Below, piece by piece: positions 16,174 through 24,115 of a stretch of DNA of 64,000 bases (its first letter is position 1; each line of letters begins with the position of its first letter). The notes under the pieces were generated by a model. That model did no database searches, was not told where the DNA came from, and saw nothing but the letters and a program-made list of their open reading frames with translations. The stretch is from Defluviitaleaceae bacterium (lineage in GTDB: Bacteria; Bacillota; Clostridia; Lachnospirales; WQUN01): positions 28,761 through 92,760 of the forward strand of contig WRLD01000007.1 in NCBI GenBank assembly GCA_009777845.1. Reading direction: 5' to 3'. The position numbers and the translations under genes were made by a program.

Positions 16174-16961
16174 CGTGGGCTGTCACCGCCGCGCTTGTGC
16201 TTGTGTCGCTACTGGCGCATGAGTACGCCCATGTGCTAGTCACGCGCTTTTTTGGCGCGCAGGTCGAAAGGGTCGGTTTCTTTCCGCTAGGCATGATGTC
16301 AAGGGCGCGCGGACTAGAAAGACTGCACGCGTGGGAGCGGTACATAATTTTTGCGGCGGGGCCGCTGGCTAATTTTGCACTGGCGTTGTGGGCGGGCGCG
16401 ACCTCGTACCTCTCGTACGTGGGCGTGCCGTGGCTCGACGCGTTCGCGTTCTACAACCTCGTGCTTGGCGTGTTCAACCTAACGCCAGCAATGCCGCTAG
16501 ACGGCGGCCGCTTGCTGTGGCAATTTTTGGGAAACAGGCTCGGCATACTACGCGCAAGCCGCATAATCAGCCGCATGGCAATAGTCGCAGGCTGGGCGTT
16601 TGCCGCGCTCGGAGCTATACAAATGCTACTATTTCCGTACAATTTCACGCTGCTATTCGCAGGGATTTTCATTTTGAAGAAGAACAAAAGCATTGCGCCA
16701 GAGCTGGAAGCGGCGTTCCATATCGCGCTTAGTGGGAAAAATTTACCACATCGTGCAAGAACCCTTCCCGTGAAAAAAATCGCCATATCCGCCGAAACGC
16801 CAATAAAAACCGCCCTCGAACGGCTCGCGGGCGATTATTTTATCATTTTTATTGTAAATGGGAAAAAGCTAAGCGAGCAGGTGCTTATTGAGCATATTTT
16901 TGAGAATGGCTTGAGTGGGGCGGTGGGCGAGGTTAAGCAGGGGGCGTGGATTTTTCATTAA
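16170..16961 (+). CDS. spoIVFB: SpoIVFB-type intramembrane metalloprotease (M50)
   Basis: 263 residues from ATG 16170, overlapping the M23 stop (ATGA). Membrane helices surround the zinc motif HEYAH (H17, E18, H21); the third ligand lies in NLTPAMPLDGGR (D111). The C-terminal region (about 190-263) looks like a shortened CBS-like domain, as in SpoIVFB, where it senses ATP. Role in the family: cutting pro-sigma-K in the mother cell late in sporulation. Its 3' end overlaps the convergent antiporter gene by 29 bp. Confidence 0.85.
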   Translation: MTWAVTAALVLVSLLAHEYAHVLVTRFFGAQVERVGFFPLGMMSRARGLERLHAWERYIIFAAGPLANFALALWAGATSYLSYVGVPWLDAFAFYNLVLGVFNLTPAMPLDGGRLLWQFLGNRLGILRASRIISRMAIVAGWAFAALGAIQMLLFPYNFTLLFAGIFILKKNKSIAPELEAAFHIALSGKNLPHRARTLPVKKIAISAETPIKTALERLAGDYFIIFIVNGKKLSEQVLIEHIFENGLSGAVGEVKQGAWIFH

Positions 16962-18096
16962 AAACTAATTTAAGCAGTATGGGCGTAATTAGCGTAGTGG
17001 CTATAACAGCTATTATTAGTCCAGAAAAATAAACTGAATCTATAAAGCCCGCCGCCATTCCGATACTAGCTACGATAATAGCTACCTCACCGCGTGAAAT
17101 CATGCCAACGCCTACTTGCAGCGATTCGTGGCTTGTATAGCTACTGATTTTCGCGCCCAGGCCGCACCCGACTATTTTAGTTATGACCGCGACGGCAAAA
17201 AGCAATACCGCGAATAAAATCGTTCTGCCGTCAAAGCCTGCGAACGAGGTCTTGAGTCCCACGCTTACAAAAAATATCGGCGAAAAAAACAGGAACGACA
17301 AAACGGTACTTTTTTCCTCGATATATTTTTCTGCCTTGCTGTTGCAAAGCACAAGCCCTGCGATATACGCGCCCGTAATTGCGGCAACGCCGAATAGCTC
17401 CGCGAGGTATGACATAAGAAAGCAAAACGCAAGCCCGAAAACCGAAATTCTGCGTACCATGCCCCATTTACTGCTTAGATACTCGAACAGCTTGAACGCG
17501 GCAAGGCCGCAGATTGCGGCGAATATAAAAAACAGCATAATCTTAAAAATAATAAAAGCGACATCGGCAATCGACAACGCGCCGCCGCTTATGCCAAGCA
17601 TAACAGAAAGGCAAATCACGCCGAGTATATCATCAATAACCGCCGCGCCTAAAATCGTAGCGCCAGATTTTGTCTTGAATTTGCCTAGCTCCTTCAGCGT
17701 TTCAACAGTAATGCTAACAGAAGTCGCCGTAAGAATAACGCCTATAAAAAAACTTTCCTGTATACTGCCGCCGAAGCACAGCATAAGCATAAGCCCGCCC
17801 GCAAGCGGCAGAATAACGCCGAGTACAGCAATTAAAATAGACGGCTTGAGTGCTTGCCTAAGCTGCTTAAAATCTGTTTCAAGCCCCGCAGTAAACATCA
17901 GCAGTATAACGCCAAGCTCTGCAAGCGTTTCAAAAAGCTCGTCTGGCCTGATAATGCCCAAAAATGCAGGCCCCAAGACTATGCCAGCAAAAAGCGCGCC
18001 CACAACCTGCGGCAGATGTATTCTGCGCGTTAAGATGCCGAAGGTTTTCGTGATAATCAAGATTATGCCTAAATTTAAAAGTAAATTTGTTCCCAT
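16933..18096 (-). CDS. CPA2-family cation/proton antiporter
   Basis: 387 residues, ATG at 18096 with AGGAG upstream. About 11-12 membrane helices. It carries the CPA2/KefB-like signatures LPQVVGALFAGIVLGP, ELGVILLMFTAGLETD, a crossover helix region and AAVIDDILGVI, where the Asp pair (DD) is the ion-binding site. It lacks the C-terminal TrkA-N domain of KefB/KefC, so it is the short Na+/H+ or K+/H+ antiporter form. It acts in the cytoplasmic membrane in pH or ion homeostasis. It stands alone on this strand. Confidence 0.85.
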   Translation of the reverse strand: MGTNLLLNLGIILIITKTFGILTRRIHLPQVVGALFAGIVLGPAFLGIIRPDELFETLAELGVILLMFTAGLETDFKQLRQALKPSILIAVLGVILPLAGGLMLMLCFGGSIQESFFIGVILTATSVSITVETLKELGKFKTKSGATILGAAVIDDILGVICLSVMLGISGGALSIADVAFIIFKIMLFFIFAAICGLAAFKLFEYLSSKWGMVRRISVFGLAFCFLMSYLAELFGVAAITGAYIAGLVLCNSKAEKYIEEKSTVLSFLFFSPIFFVSVGLKTSFAGFDGRTILFAVLLFAVAVITKIVGCGLGAKISSYTSHESLQVGVGMISRGEVAIIVASIGMAAGFIDSVYFSGLIIAVIATTLITPILLKLVFNEKSTPPA

Positions 18097-18219
18097 ACAA
18101 GCTCCTAGTGTGTTTTTTATACAACTATATTACCATTTCATGGTATGGTGCATAATAACTTAATTATCTGTCTGTGTAAAGAATAATTTGACAGTTACCC
18201 TGCACACGCACAGAGGGAG

Positions 18220-18568
18220 CGTGGCACAGCAGACAATAGATGTGGATTTAAAGACAATTAAACGCGGATTTAACGGATTTACACGGATTCCGCGGATTTT
18301 TTCGTACGTTCATTAAAATCAACGAAACACGGATTTTCCCACGAACGAATCCGCGTAATCCGTGAAAATCCGTTAAATCCGTGTTATATAAATTATTCAT
18401 TAAACCACTGGTTAAGGGAAATCGCAGGCTCTTGTAGGGGGCGGACTTGTCCGCCCCGATGTATGTACGTTCGTCAATTCGGGACGGATAACGTCCATTA
18501 ACGCAGAGCGAGGCAACCTCGGGACGGATAAATCCGTCCCCTACATAGACCATGCAAATACCCTACAA
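18220..18568. repeat. Composite repeat block, copy 1 (families C-end, A and B)
   Basis: A ~349 bp block starting at CGTGGCACAGCAGACAATAG and ending with CATGCAAATACCCTACAA. It holds the end of family C, one full family A element (about 18248-18392) and a family B element (18433-18545). The same block recurs 370 bp downstream with few differences. Confidence 0.85.
18433..18545. repeat. Family B palindromic element, copy 1
   Basis: Starts TGTAGGGGGCGGACTTGTCC and ends ATAAATCCGTCCCCTACA; the ends are inverted repeats. The middle holds GTTCGTCAATTCGGGACGG and CCATTAACGCAGAGCGAGG. No coding potential. Confidence 0.85.
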
Positions 18569-18589
18569 CAAACGCAATATTTAAATCTG

Positions 18590-18938
18590 CGTGGCACGGC
18601 AGACAATAGATGTGGAGTTAAAGACAATTAAACACGGATTTAACGGATTTGCACGGATTCCGCGGATTTTTTCGTGCGTTCATTAAAATCAACGAAACAC
18701 GGATTTTCCCACGAACGAATCCGCATAATCCGCGTAAATCCGTTAAATCCGTGTTGCATAAATCATTTATTAAGCCACATGTTAAGGGAAATTGCAGGTT
18801 CTTGTAGGGGGCGGATTTATCCGCCCCGAGGTAGGCACGTTCGTCAATTCGGGACGGATACCGTCCATTAACGCCGAGCGAGGTAACCTCGGGACGGATA
18901 AATCCGTCCCCTACATAGACCATGCAAATACCCCACAA
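18590..18938. repeat. Composite repeat block, copy 2
   Basis: Near-identical direct copy of 18220-18568 in the same order: family C end, family A inverted repeat (about 18626-18762) and family B (18803-18915). The duplication includes the whole composite. Confidence 0.85.
18803..18915. repeat. Family B palindromic element, copy 2
   Basis: Same ends and core as copy 1; 113 bp. Flanked by GCAGGTTC on the left, part of the extended terminal inverted repeat seen in several copies. Confidence 0.85.
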
Positions 18939-19010
18939 GAAACCTGTAAATCCCCCATAAAAAACCTGCAAATCCCCACAACAAACGCAATATTTTAATC
19001 TACGTTTCGT

Positions 19011-19168
19011 GTCTGCTGTGCCACTCGCCCTCTGTGCCTCTATGCCTCTGTGTGAAAAAATCTTTTAACCTAAAAAACGAAGCTCTACACTTTATCTACG
19101 TTCATTATTTGTCAAAAAGATTTTCACACAGAGGCACAGAGGCACAGAGGGAGCGTGGCACAGCAGAC
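19011..19168. repeat. Family C large palindrome
   Basis: Left arm GTCTGCTGTGCCACTCGCCC then TCTGTGCCTC...TGTGTGAAAAAATC; right arm GATTTTCACACAGAGGCACA ... GTGGCACAGCAGAC. Arms of about 50 bp around a ~50 bp AT-rich centre. A second copy lies at 56028-56166. Not coding. Confidence 0.8.
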
Positions 19169-19268
19169 AATGAACGCGGATTTAAAGGATAATTAAACAC
19201 GGATTTACGCCCACAAAAAAACAAAGGCACGAACAATAAACCGTCCGCGCCCTTGCCATTTATTCTTA

Positions 19269-19300
19269 TAAGGCTCGTGCCGACATTCCCACAATGAAAA
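19269..19300. repeat. Family D repeat fragment
   Basis: AAGGCTCGTGCCGACATTCC then CACAATGAAAATGTCGG resembles the left part of family D near 12013 and 56448. Confidence 0.55.
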
Positions 19301-19313
19301 TGTCGGCGAAAGG

Positions 19314-19349
19314 CAAAGGCACGGACGATTTATCGTCCGCGCCTTTGCC
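19314..19349 (-). terminator. Hairpin downstream of the stalk-domain gene
   Basis: AAAGGC-A-CGGACGA, loop TTTA, TCGTCCG-C-GCCTTT: a long stem with one mismatch, 23 bp after the stop codon at 19372. On the minus strand it is followed by only a short T-rich run, so it may stabilise the 3' end rather than terminate strongly. A degraded copy lies at about 19222-19255. Confidence 0.55.
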
Positions 19350-19371
19350 ATTTATTTCGCACTCGTTACAT

Positions 19372-22300
19372 TTACAGAGAAATAATCTCCACAGTCCGCG
19401 TAACATCGTCCCAACTAACCGAAGCATTAAAATACTCACAGATAAAACGCAACGGAACCATAGTTCTGCCGTCAATAATCTGTGCGGGTACGTCCATGCC
19501 CATGGCGGCAAGCGTGGGTGAAACAAAGCCGTCTACGCCAAAGGTGAGGGGTACGCCGTCACGGGTAATCGTTACCTCGCGTGTAGCCTCGTTCCATGCT
19601 ACGTCTGCGCCTAGCGCGGTAGCTATGAAACGTACTGGCAGCAGGGTGCGGCCGTTTACGATTGTTGGGGGTACGTCCATGGTTTGTGTAGGCACGTTGC
19701 CTGCAAGGTCGTTGAGAATGGGTGAGCCGATTGTCAGCGATATACGCTTGAGCGTTTCTACATAGATAATTTTAAATTCGCCTGCTGTGGCGGTTTTAAA
19801 GGTAAATTCGCCTGTGGCGGGGTTGTAGCTTCCGCTTACTGGCTTGCCAGTAGCATCTACAGCCACAAATTTGTTGTGGTCTTTGCCGTCCACGTCTATG
19901 GCTACGCTAACGCTTACGGCTTCTGCCGCAGATGCCACTACGGTGTCGCCCTCGGTTAGTGTAACGGTAACGGCTACGCCGTCCTCGGTAGCCTCGGTGG
20001 TCGCGGTCGCTACTGTGGGAACAGTAGGCGCAATTACTACAGGCGGTACAGCTGGCTGTGTTGTTGGGCGGTTGATATTTTGGTTGCCGCTAGTAAGCAA
20101 CATGCCTAGAAGTCCGCCGCCGCCGCCGCCGCGGCTAGAACCGCCGCCGCCGATACCGCTTATGGTTTCGCCCTCGCAGGTGCATTTGTCGCCTGGGTTG
20201 TTTGTTGCGCCGCAACGGTTACAGCATGTGCATGGGGTATTTCCGCATGGGTCTACGTTGGTATCTGCCCCTGCGACCTCAATTTTCGCGCCTGTAATCG
20301 TAAAGTCGTCTGTGCCGTTGGTGCGTATGCGGATTCTTGGTGGGGTAACGGTTACGCCGCCTACTGACGGCATTTCGGTTGTGAAGTTTAGGCTAACAAC
20401 GCCGTTTTCGCCTGTTACTACGTCTGTTTCCCAAGGAGCGTTATCTAGTGGGAAGTGCAGCTGTAGCTGATTTGCCGTGCCTTGTCCGTAAACGGTTAGC
20501 TTGTAGGTTACGCCGTCAAGCAGGTTGAGGCCGTCCACGCGAACGTCTATAGAGTTCCAGCTTGCGTTACGGTTGGACACTACGATATTTCCGTTGTCGT
20601 AGGTGTACACGGTTTCGCCGTCACTTGCGCGGTCGAGGTTGTCGTAGGTGTTAGTGCCTGCGGTCAAAGCCGCGGCAAGCTCGGGTGTGATGTCTAGCTC
20701 CCAGCCGTCAAAGTCGTCTGGCTCGTCTGGCTCTGGCTCTAGCTTGGGGATTGTATAGAGGTAAAAGTCGTCAAGAAATGCGGGGTCTGGCGGGTTATCT
20801 CCCGCGTAGACGGTGGCAATTATCACCTCAATACTACCGTCGTTTTCGTAGTCCGCATCAGTACGGTCATAGACCTGCATGTCTATTGTAATGTCGTCGT
20901 AAATGGCAGACGTAAGCACAAATTCAGCCACTGTGGTTAGTGTGGAAACAACCTCGGAATCCTCGGTTTCGTTCGTAAAGCTATATAATGAGGTTGCTGT
21001 GTTAATTGCGTTCATTACTCGCGTGTGTGCATCGGCGAGTATGCTCTCGGGGTCGGTAGGCATAGCGTTAAGGAAGATATAGCCGTCCGCATTTATAACC
21101 CAAGGGGTAACAACTACGGCTGGCTCTAGCTCTACGCCATGAGCAAGCCCAAGCGTAATTGTGCCAGAAACGGTATTAGGCTCGCCTATATTACCTGTAG
21201 TAATTTCTACATCTTCGCTTGTAACGACTACAAAGCCCGAAAATGGTGGGCTTGACAAAATAGCATTTACCGTATCAAGAATGTCCTGCTCGGTTGTGTC
21301 CCAGTTTTTTATATAAACTAGTGCGTTTCCAACAGCGTCGTGTGCATTAGCAAGCAAGGAGTCTACATCTGCTTGTGACAATGCGGCTTGTATACGAGAA
21401 ATAAGAATGTCGTCAACTATGAATGGGTGTCCTGCGCCTGCGGTTATGCGGACATTCGCGCCGTCCTCGGTTAAGATACGGTTATCTTGGTAATTGTCCT
21501 GCATTACATAGCGTAGGGTGAATACGCCGTTAGCATCGGGGGCTACTTGACCCCATTGTGGGTACTGGTTTCCAGTCGCGCCTGCTTGTAAATCGCTCGC
21601 AAAGGTCATGTTTCCTGCAAAATTGCTCATTACGCGGCCTGTTACCACGATTTCGTCGCCAATCGCTAAGCCTGTAGTTTCGGGGTTAATGTCAACGGCA
21701 TCATAATCGTTTACCCTGTTGTCTACCAAGAAGCCGCGGTCGTCAACGCCTACGCGTGTAATAACTGGGCTACCCGAGTCCATAAGAAATTCGCCAGGTA
21801 CTTCCTCGGCAGGTTCGGGCTGTAGGCGGTAGATTGTGCGGTTGTAGTTTGTACCTGCCGTAGCTGTGATAGCGAAGCTATCGTCTGCAAATTCGGGAGG
21901 TGGGCCTGGGAAAGCGTCGTAGATTTCTAGGTTGAGTATGTCTATGGTTACGCCGCTTACAGAGGTGGTATTAGGATAAGGTGCTCTAACGCTTACACGG
22001 TAGTCGCCCTCACCGCCTATATCGTCAAAGGGTACTATAAATTCAAAGTTACCAACTACGCCCACATCGTGGGAGGGTCTGCCATCGTGATTCCACCCAT
22101 TGTCGATACCCACGGAAACTGGGCTTCCCGGTGCAATGTTAGTGCTAACTACTGCACCAGTTACAATAAGGTAATTGCCGACATTGTAGTACGAGGAAAC
22201 AGCGGCGAAATCGTGGAGCTTTATTCCACAGCCCCAGCCTGCTTCTACCCAGTCTTGAAATGTTATGCGTATTCCGCCGCCTGTACGTGCGGCTACAATG

Positions 22301-22560
22301 GAATCGCCTTCCTTGGGTATACCTGCGACAGCACCCGAGCCAGCCAACCAGTCGGTCAGCGACCACAGCAGGTTAGGCGTGTCAGAAAAGCCCGAAATAG
22401 GCGTGTCGTCAAGCTCCTCAAATGGAAGCTCTCCGCCCTCGCTTTCGGTGTAAGTAACATCTGTTTCGTCAGCCATAGCCGTAACTGGCAAAATAGAAAA
22501 TGCCATGATTACTGCGACACATAGCGCGATTATACGCTTGTGCAATTTGCGTTCGTGCAT
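19372..22560 (-). CDS. Large secreted protein with C-terminal stalk (CAO_N-like) domain
   Basis: 1062 residues. Signal peptide 1-31 (ALCVAVIMAFSILPVTAMA). The middle has several beta-sandwich-like modules resembling carbohydrate-binding domains (residues about 60-210, 220-390, 655-790), separated by helical FIVAR-like segments (ADVDSLLANAHDAVGNALVY). A cysteine-rich insert (CGNTPCTCCNRCGATNNPGDKC, given in part) and a glycine-rich run (GGGGSSRGGGGGGLLGML) follow at about 795-840. The last ~120 residues hold two copies of the copper amine oxidase N-terminal-like stalk motif (NGRTLLPVRFIATALGADVAW; DGRTMVPLRFICEYFNASVSW), common in clostridial surface proteins and not evidence for an oxidase. 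Probably surface-exposed and glycan-interacting (inference). Confidence 0.75.
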   Translation of the reverse strand: MHERKLHKRIIALCVAVIMAFSILPVTAMADETDVTYTESEGGELPFEELDDTPISGFSDTPNLLWSLTDWLAGSGAVAGIPKEGDSIVAARTGGGIRITFQDWVEAGWGCGIKLHDFAAVSSYYNVGNYLIVTGAVVSTNIAPGSPVSVGIDNGWNHDGRPSHDVGVVGNFEFIVPFDDIGGEGDYRVSVRAPYPNTTSVSGVTIDILNLEIYDAFPGPPPEFADDSFAITATAGTNYNRTIYRLQPEPAEEVPGEFLMDSGSPVITRVGVDDRGFLVDNRVNDYDAVDINPETTGLAIGDEIVVTGRVMSNFAGNMTFASDLQAGATGNQYPQWGQVAPDANGVFTLRYVMQDNYQDNRILTEDGANVRITAGAGHPFIVDDILISRIQAALSQADVDSLLANAHDAVGNALVYIKNWDTTEQDILDTVNAILSSPPFSGFVVVTSEDVEITTGNIGEPNTVSGTITLGLAHGVELEPAVVVTPWVINADGYIFLNAMPTDPESILADAHTRVMNAINTATSLYSFTNETEDSEVVSTLTTVAEFVLTSAIYDDITIDMQVYDRTDADYENDGSIEVIIATVYAGDNPPDPAFLDDFYLYTIPKLEPEPDEPDDFDGWELDITPELAAALTAGTNTYDNLDRASDGETVYTYDNGNIVVSNRNASWNSIDVRVDGLNLLDGVTYKLTVYGQGTANQLQLHFPLDNAPWETDVVTGENGVVSLNFTTEMPSVGGVTVTPPRIRIRTNGTDDFTITGAKIEVAGADTNVDPCGNTPCTCCNRCGATNNPGDKCTCEGETISGIGGGGSSRGGGGGGLLGMLLTSGNQNINRPTTQPAVPPVVIAPTVPTVATATTEATEDGVAVTVTLTEGDTVVASAAEAVSVSVAIDVDGKDHNKFVAVDATGKPVSGSYNPATGEFTFKTATAGEFKIIYVETLKRISLTIGSPILNDLAGNVPTQTMDVPPTIVNGRTLLPVRFIATALGADVAWNEATREVTITRDGVPLTFGVDGFVSPTLAAMGMDVPAQIIDGRTMVPLRFICEYFNASVSWDDVTRTVEIISL

Positions 22561-22860
22561 AAAATAACCCCTCTCATATTTGTAGGCGCGTGGGCTTAGT
22601 GCCGCCCCAGCTGCCTAAATTCATGGTATGCACCATGTTGTTTACATAGCTTCGTGGCAAGTATAGCGGAAACAAGAGCGTTTACACATGGACTAATTAA
22701 ACGTGATATGTAATTATTAAATATTTTGTGCAAAAAAATGTTGGAAGCGGAAAAAGGCTTTGTGCGGTAAACGCACGAATGGCAAAGGCGTGGGGCTTCT
22801 TTAGGTTAAATCCGTGTTTAATTTAAACATTCCAACTTCATACGTTTGTCGCAGGGTACT

Positions 22861-22974
22861 TGTAGGGGACGGATTTATCCGTCCCGAGATTACCTCGCTC
22901 TGTGTTAATGGACGGTTACCCTCCCCGAATTGACAAGCGTGCCTACCTCGGGACGGATAAATCCGTCCCCTACA
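22861..22974. repeat. Family B palindromic element, copy 3
   Basis: Ends TGTAGGGGACGGATTTATCC and its complement. Part of a ~170 bp direct duplication (about 22805-22974 and 23049-23217), each copy beginning AAATCCGTGTTTAATTTAAA. Confidence 0.85.
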
Positions 22975-23103
22975 AAAACCTTGCAAATCTCGCAAACCAG
23001 TAAAATGTCGCCACAAAATCAAATCGCCGTGAAAATCCGTTAAATCCGTTAAATCCGTGTTTAATTTAAACATTCCAACTTCATGCACTTGCCGCAGGGT
23101 ACT

Positions 23104-23217
23104 TGTAGGGGACGGATTTATCCGTCCCGAGATTACCTCGCTCTGTGTTAATGGACGGTTACCCTCCCCGAATTGACGAGCGTGCGTACCTCGGGACGGA
23201 TAAATCCGTCCCCTACA
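23104..23217. repeat. Family B palindromic element, copy 4
   Basis: Same as copy 3 apart from a few bases. Family A fragments lie between the copies (about 23027-23065) and after them (about 23265-23320). Confidence 0.85.
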
Positions 23218-23340
23218 ATACAAGCGTGGCACAACAGGAGTACGGACTGAAAAAATGTGTTAAAACACGGATTTAACGGATTTACGCAGATTATGCGGAT
23301 TCGTTCGTGGGAAAATCCAAAAAAGGCTTTGCCATAAATC

Positions 23341-23369
23341 TTGACATTTGCCGAAAAATATATTAGTAT
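23341..23369 (+). promoter_or_regulatory. Sigma-A promoter for the tRNA gene
   Basis: TTGACA (23341-23346), 17 bp spacer, TAGTAT (23364-23369); the mature tRNA 5' end is at 23390, about 20 bp downstream. Confidence 0.75.
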
Positions 23370-23389
23370 CGTCAAGCGTGCAATTTTAA

Positions 23390-23463
<74 letters not shown>

Positions 23464-23471
23464 GAAAAAGC

Positions 23472-23515
23472 AGAACAAAAGCCCCCCTGTAGAGTTGCAG
23501 GGGGGCTTTTGTTCT
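23472..23515 (+). terminator. Strong intrinsic terminator after the tRNA
   Basis: An 18 bp perfect stem: AGAACAAAAGCCCCCCTG (23472-23489) and CAGGGGGGCTTTTGTTCT (23498-23515), loop TAGAGTTG. The right arm carries the T run. Confidence 0.9.
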
Positions 23516-23534
23516 ACTATAATAGAGGTATACC
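23495..23534 (+). promoter_or_regulatory. Promoter and operator candidate of the DUF4258/MqsA-type operon
   Basis: TTGCAG (23495-23500) and a perfect TATAAT (23518-23523) with 17 bp between them. The -35 and spacer lie in the right arm of the tRNA terminator. Just after the -10 is a perfect palindrome GGTATACC (23527-23534), a candidate site for the antitoxin. Confidence 0.6.
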
Positions 23535-23554
23535 ATGGAGGCGAGGTTATTTAC

Positions 23555-23869
23555 ATGGATATGCTAGGCATAATCAAGCAATTATGTGAGAATATGGCAT
23601 TGCGATGGACAGCTCATGTACTTGTAAGGCTAACACAGCGGGGAATTACAACAGATGATGTTGTATTCGCATTGCTGAATGGCGATATAATAGAAGCGTA
23701 CCCTACAGACTATCCGTACCCAAGCTGTCTAGTGCTAGGGCAGTCTGTAAATGGCAATCCCTTACATGTCGTGTGTGGCAAGGGTGAGGGCGAATTGTGG
23801 CTGATAACAGCCTATGAGCCAAGCCTAAGGGAATGGGAGCAGGATTTCAGAACAAGGAGGAAAAGCTAA
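23555..23869 (+). CDS. DUF4258-family protein, probable toxin
   Basis: 104 residues from ATG 23555, which has GAGG 8 nt upstream; an in-frame GTG-type extension back to 23495 would run through the terminator and promoter. It shows the DUF4258 pattern: RWTAHVLVRLTQRGITTDDV with a His and Arg, then NGDIIEAYP, then PSCLVLG and a final strand pair VVCGKGEGELWLITAYEP. DUF4258 proteins have an RNase-toxin-like fold related to MqsR/RelE and often precede YgiT-type antitoxins, as here. The stop overlaps the next start (TAATG). Confidence 0.75.
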   Translation: MDMLGIIKQLCENMALRWTAHVLVRLTQRGITTDDVVFALLNGDIIEAYPTDYPYPSCLVLGQSVNGNPLHVVCGKGEGELWLITAYEPSLREWEQDFRTRRKS

Positions 23870-24099
23870 TGAAGTGCTTCATGTGTAAAGGACAGCTGGA
23901 CGATAAGCAGACAACATTCATGGTGGATATTGGTAGCTGTATCGTTATCATAAAAAACGTGCCGTCCCAGGTCTGTACCCAATGCGGAGAGGTGTCCTAC
24001 GACAATAATACCGCAAGGCAGCTTGAAGCAATGATTGATTCGTTGCGTTCGTCTATTACTGAAATAGCTGTAGTAGATTATGCAGATAGGGTTGCGTGA
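23869..24099 (+). CDS. YgiT-type zinc-finger antitoxin (MqsA N-terminal-like)
   Basis: 76 residues, AAGGAGG 8 nt upstream, overlapping the toxin gene by one base. Two CxxC pairs (CFMCKG and CTQCGE) form the zinc site of the YgiT/MqsA N-terminal domain. The family's optional helix-turn-helix domain is missing: after NNTARQLEAMIDSLRSS only a short tail remains. Without it, DNA binding to the GGTATACC palindrome would need another mode, so repression is uncertain. Gene order toxin-antitoxin matches the mqsRA arrangement. Confidence 0.8.
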   Translation: MKCFMCKGQLDDKQTTFMVDIGSCIVIIKNVPSQVCTQCGEVSYDNNTARQLEAMIDSLRSSITEIAVVDYADRVA

Positions 24100-24115
24100 G
24101 TTTTTGGAGGTTTCC

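Noticed and set aside
17183..18163. 326-codon open frame opposite the antiporter gene
   Set aside because: Antisense to an intact, family-matching membrane protein; its Ser/Ala/Ile-rich, low-similarity product is the expected shadow.
18248..18971. Short ORFs containing VGDGFIRPEV and GADKSAPYK, also at 22801, 23148 and 55497
   Set aside because: They are translations of family B and A repeats; no ribosome-binding sites, and the reading frame varies among copies.
19372..19740. Copper amine oxidase activity for the stalk-domain protein
   Set aside because: Only the N-terminal-type stalk repeats are present; the catalytic domain and topaquinone motif are absent.
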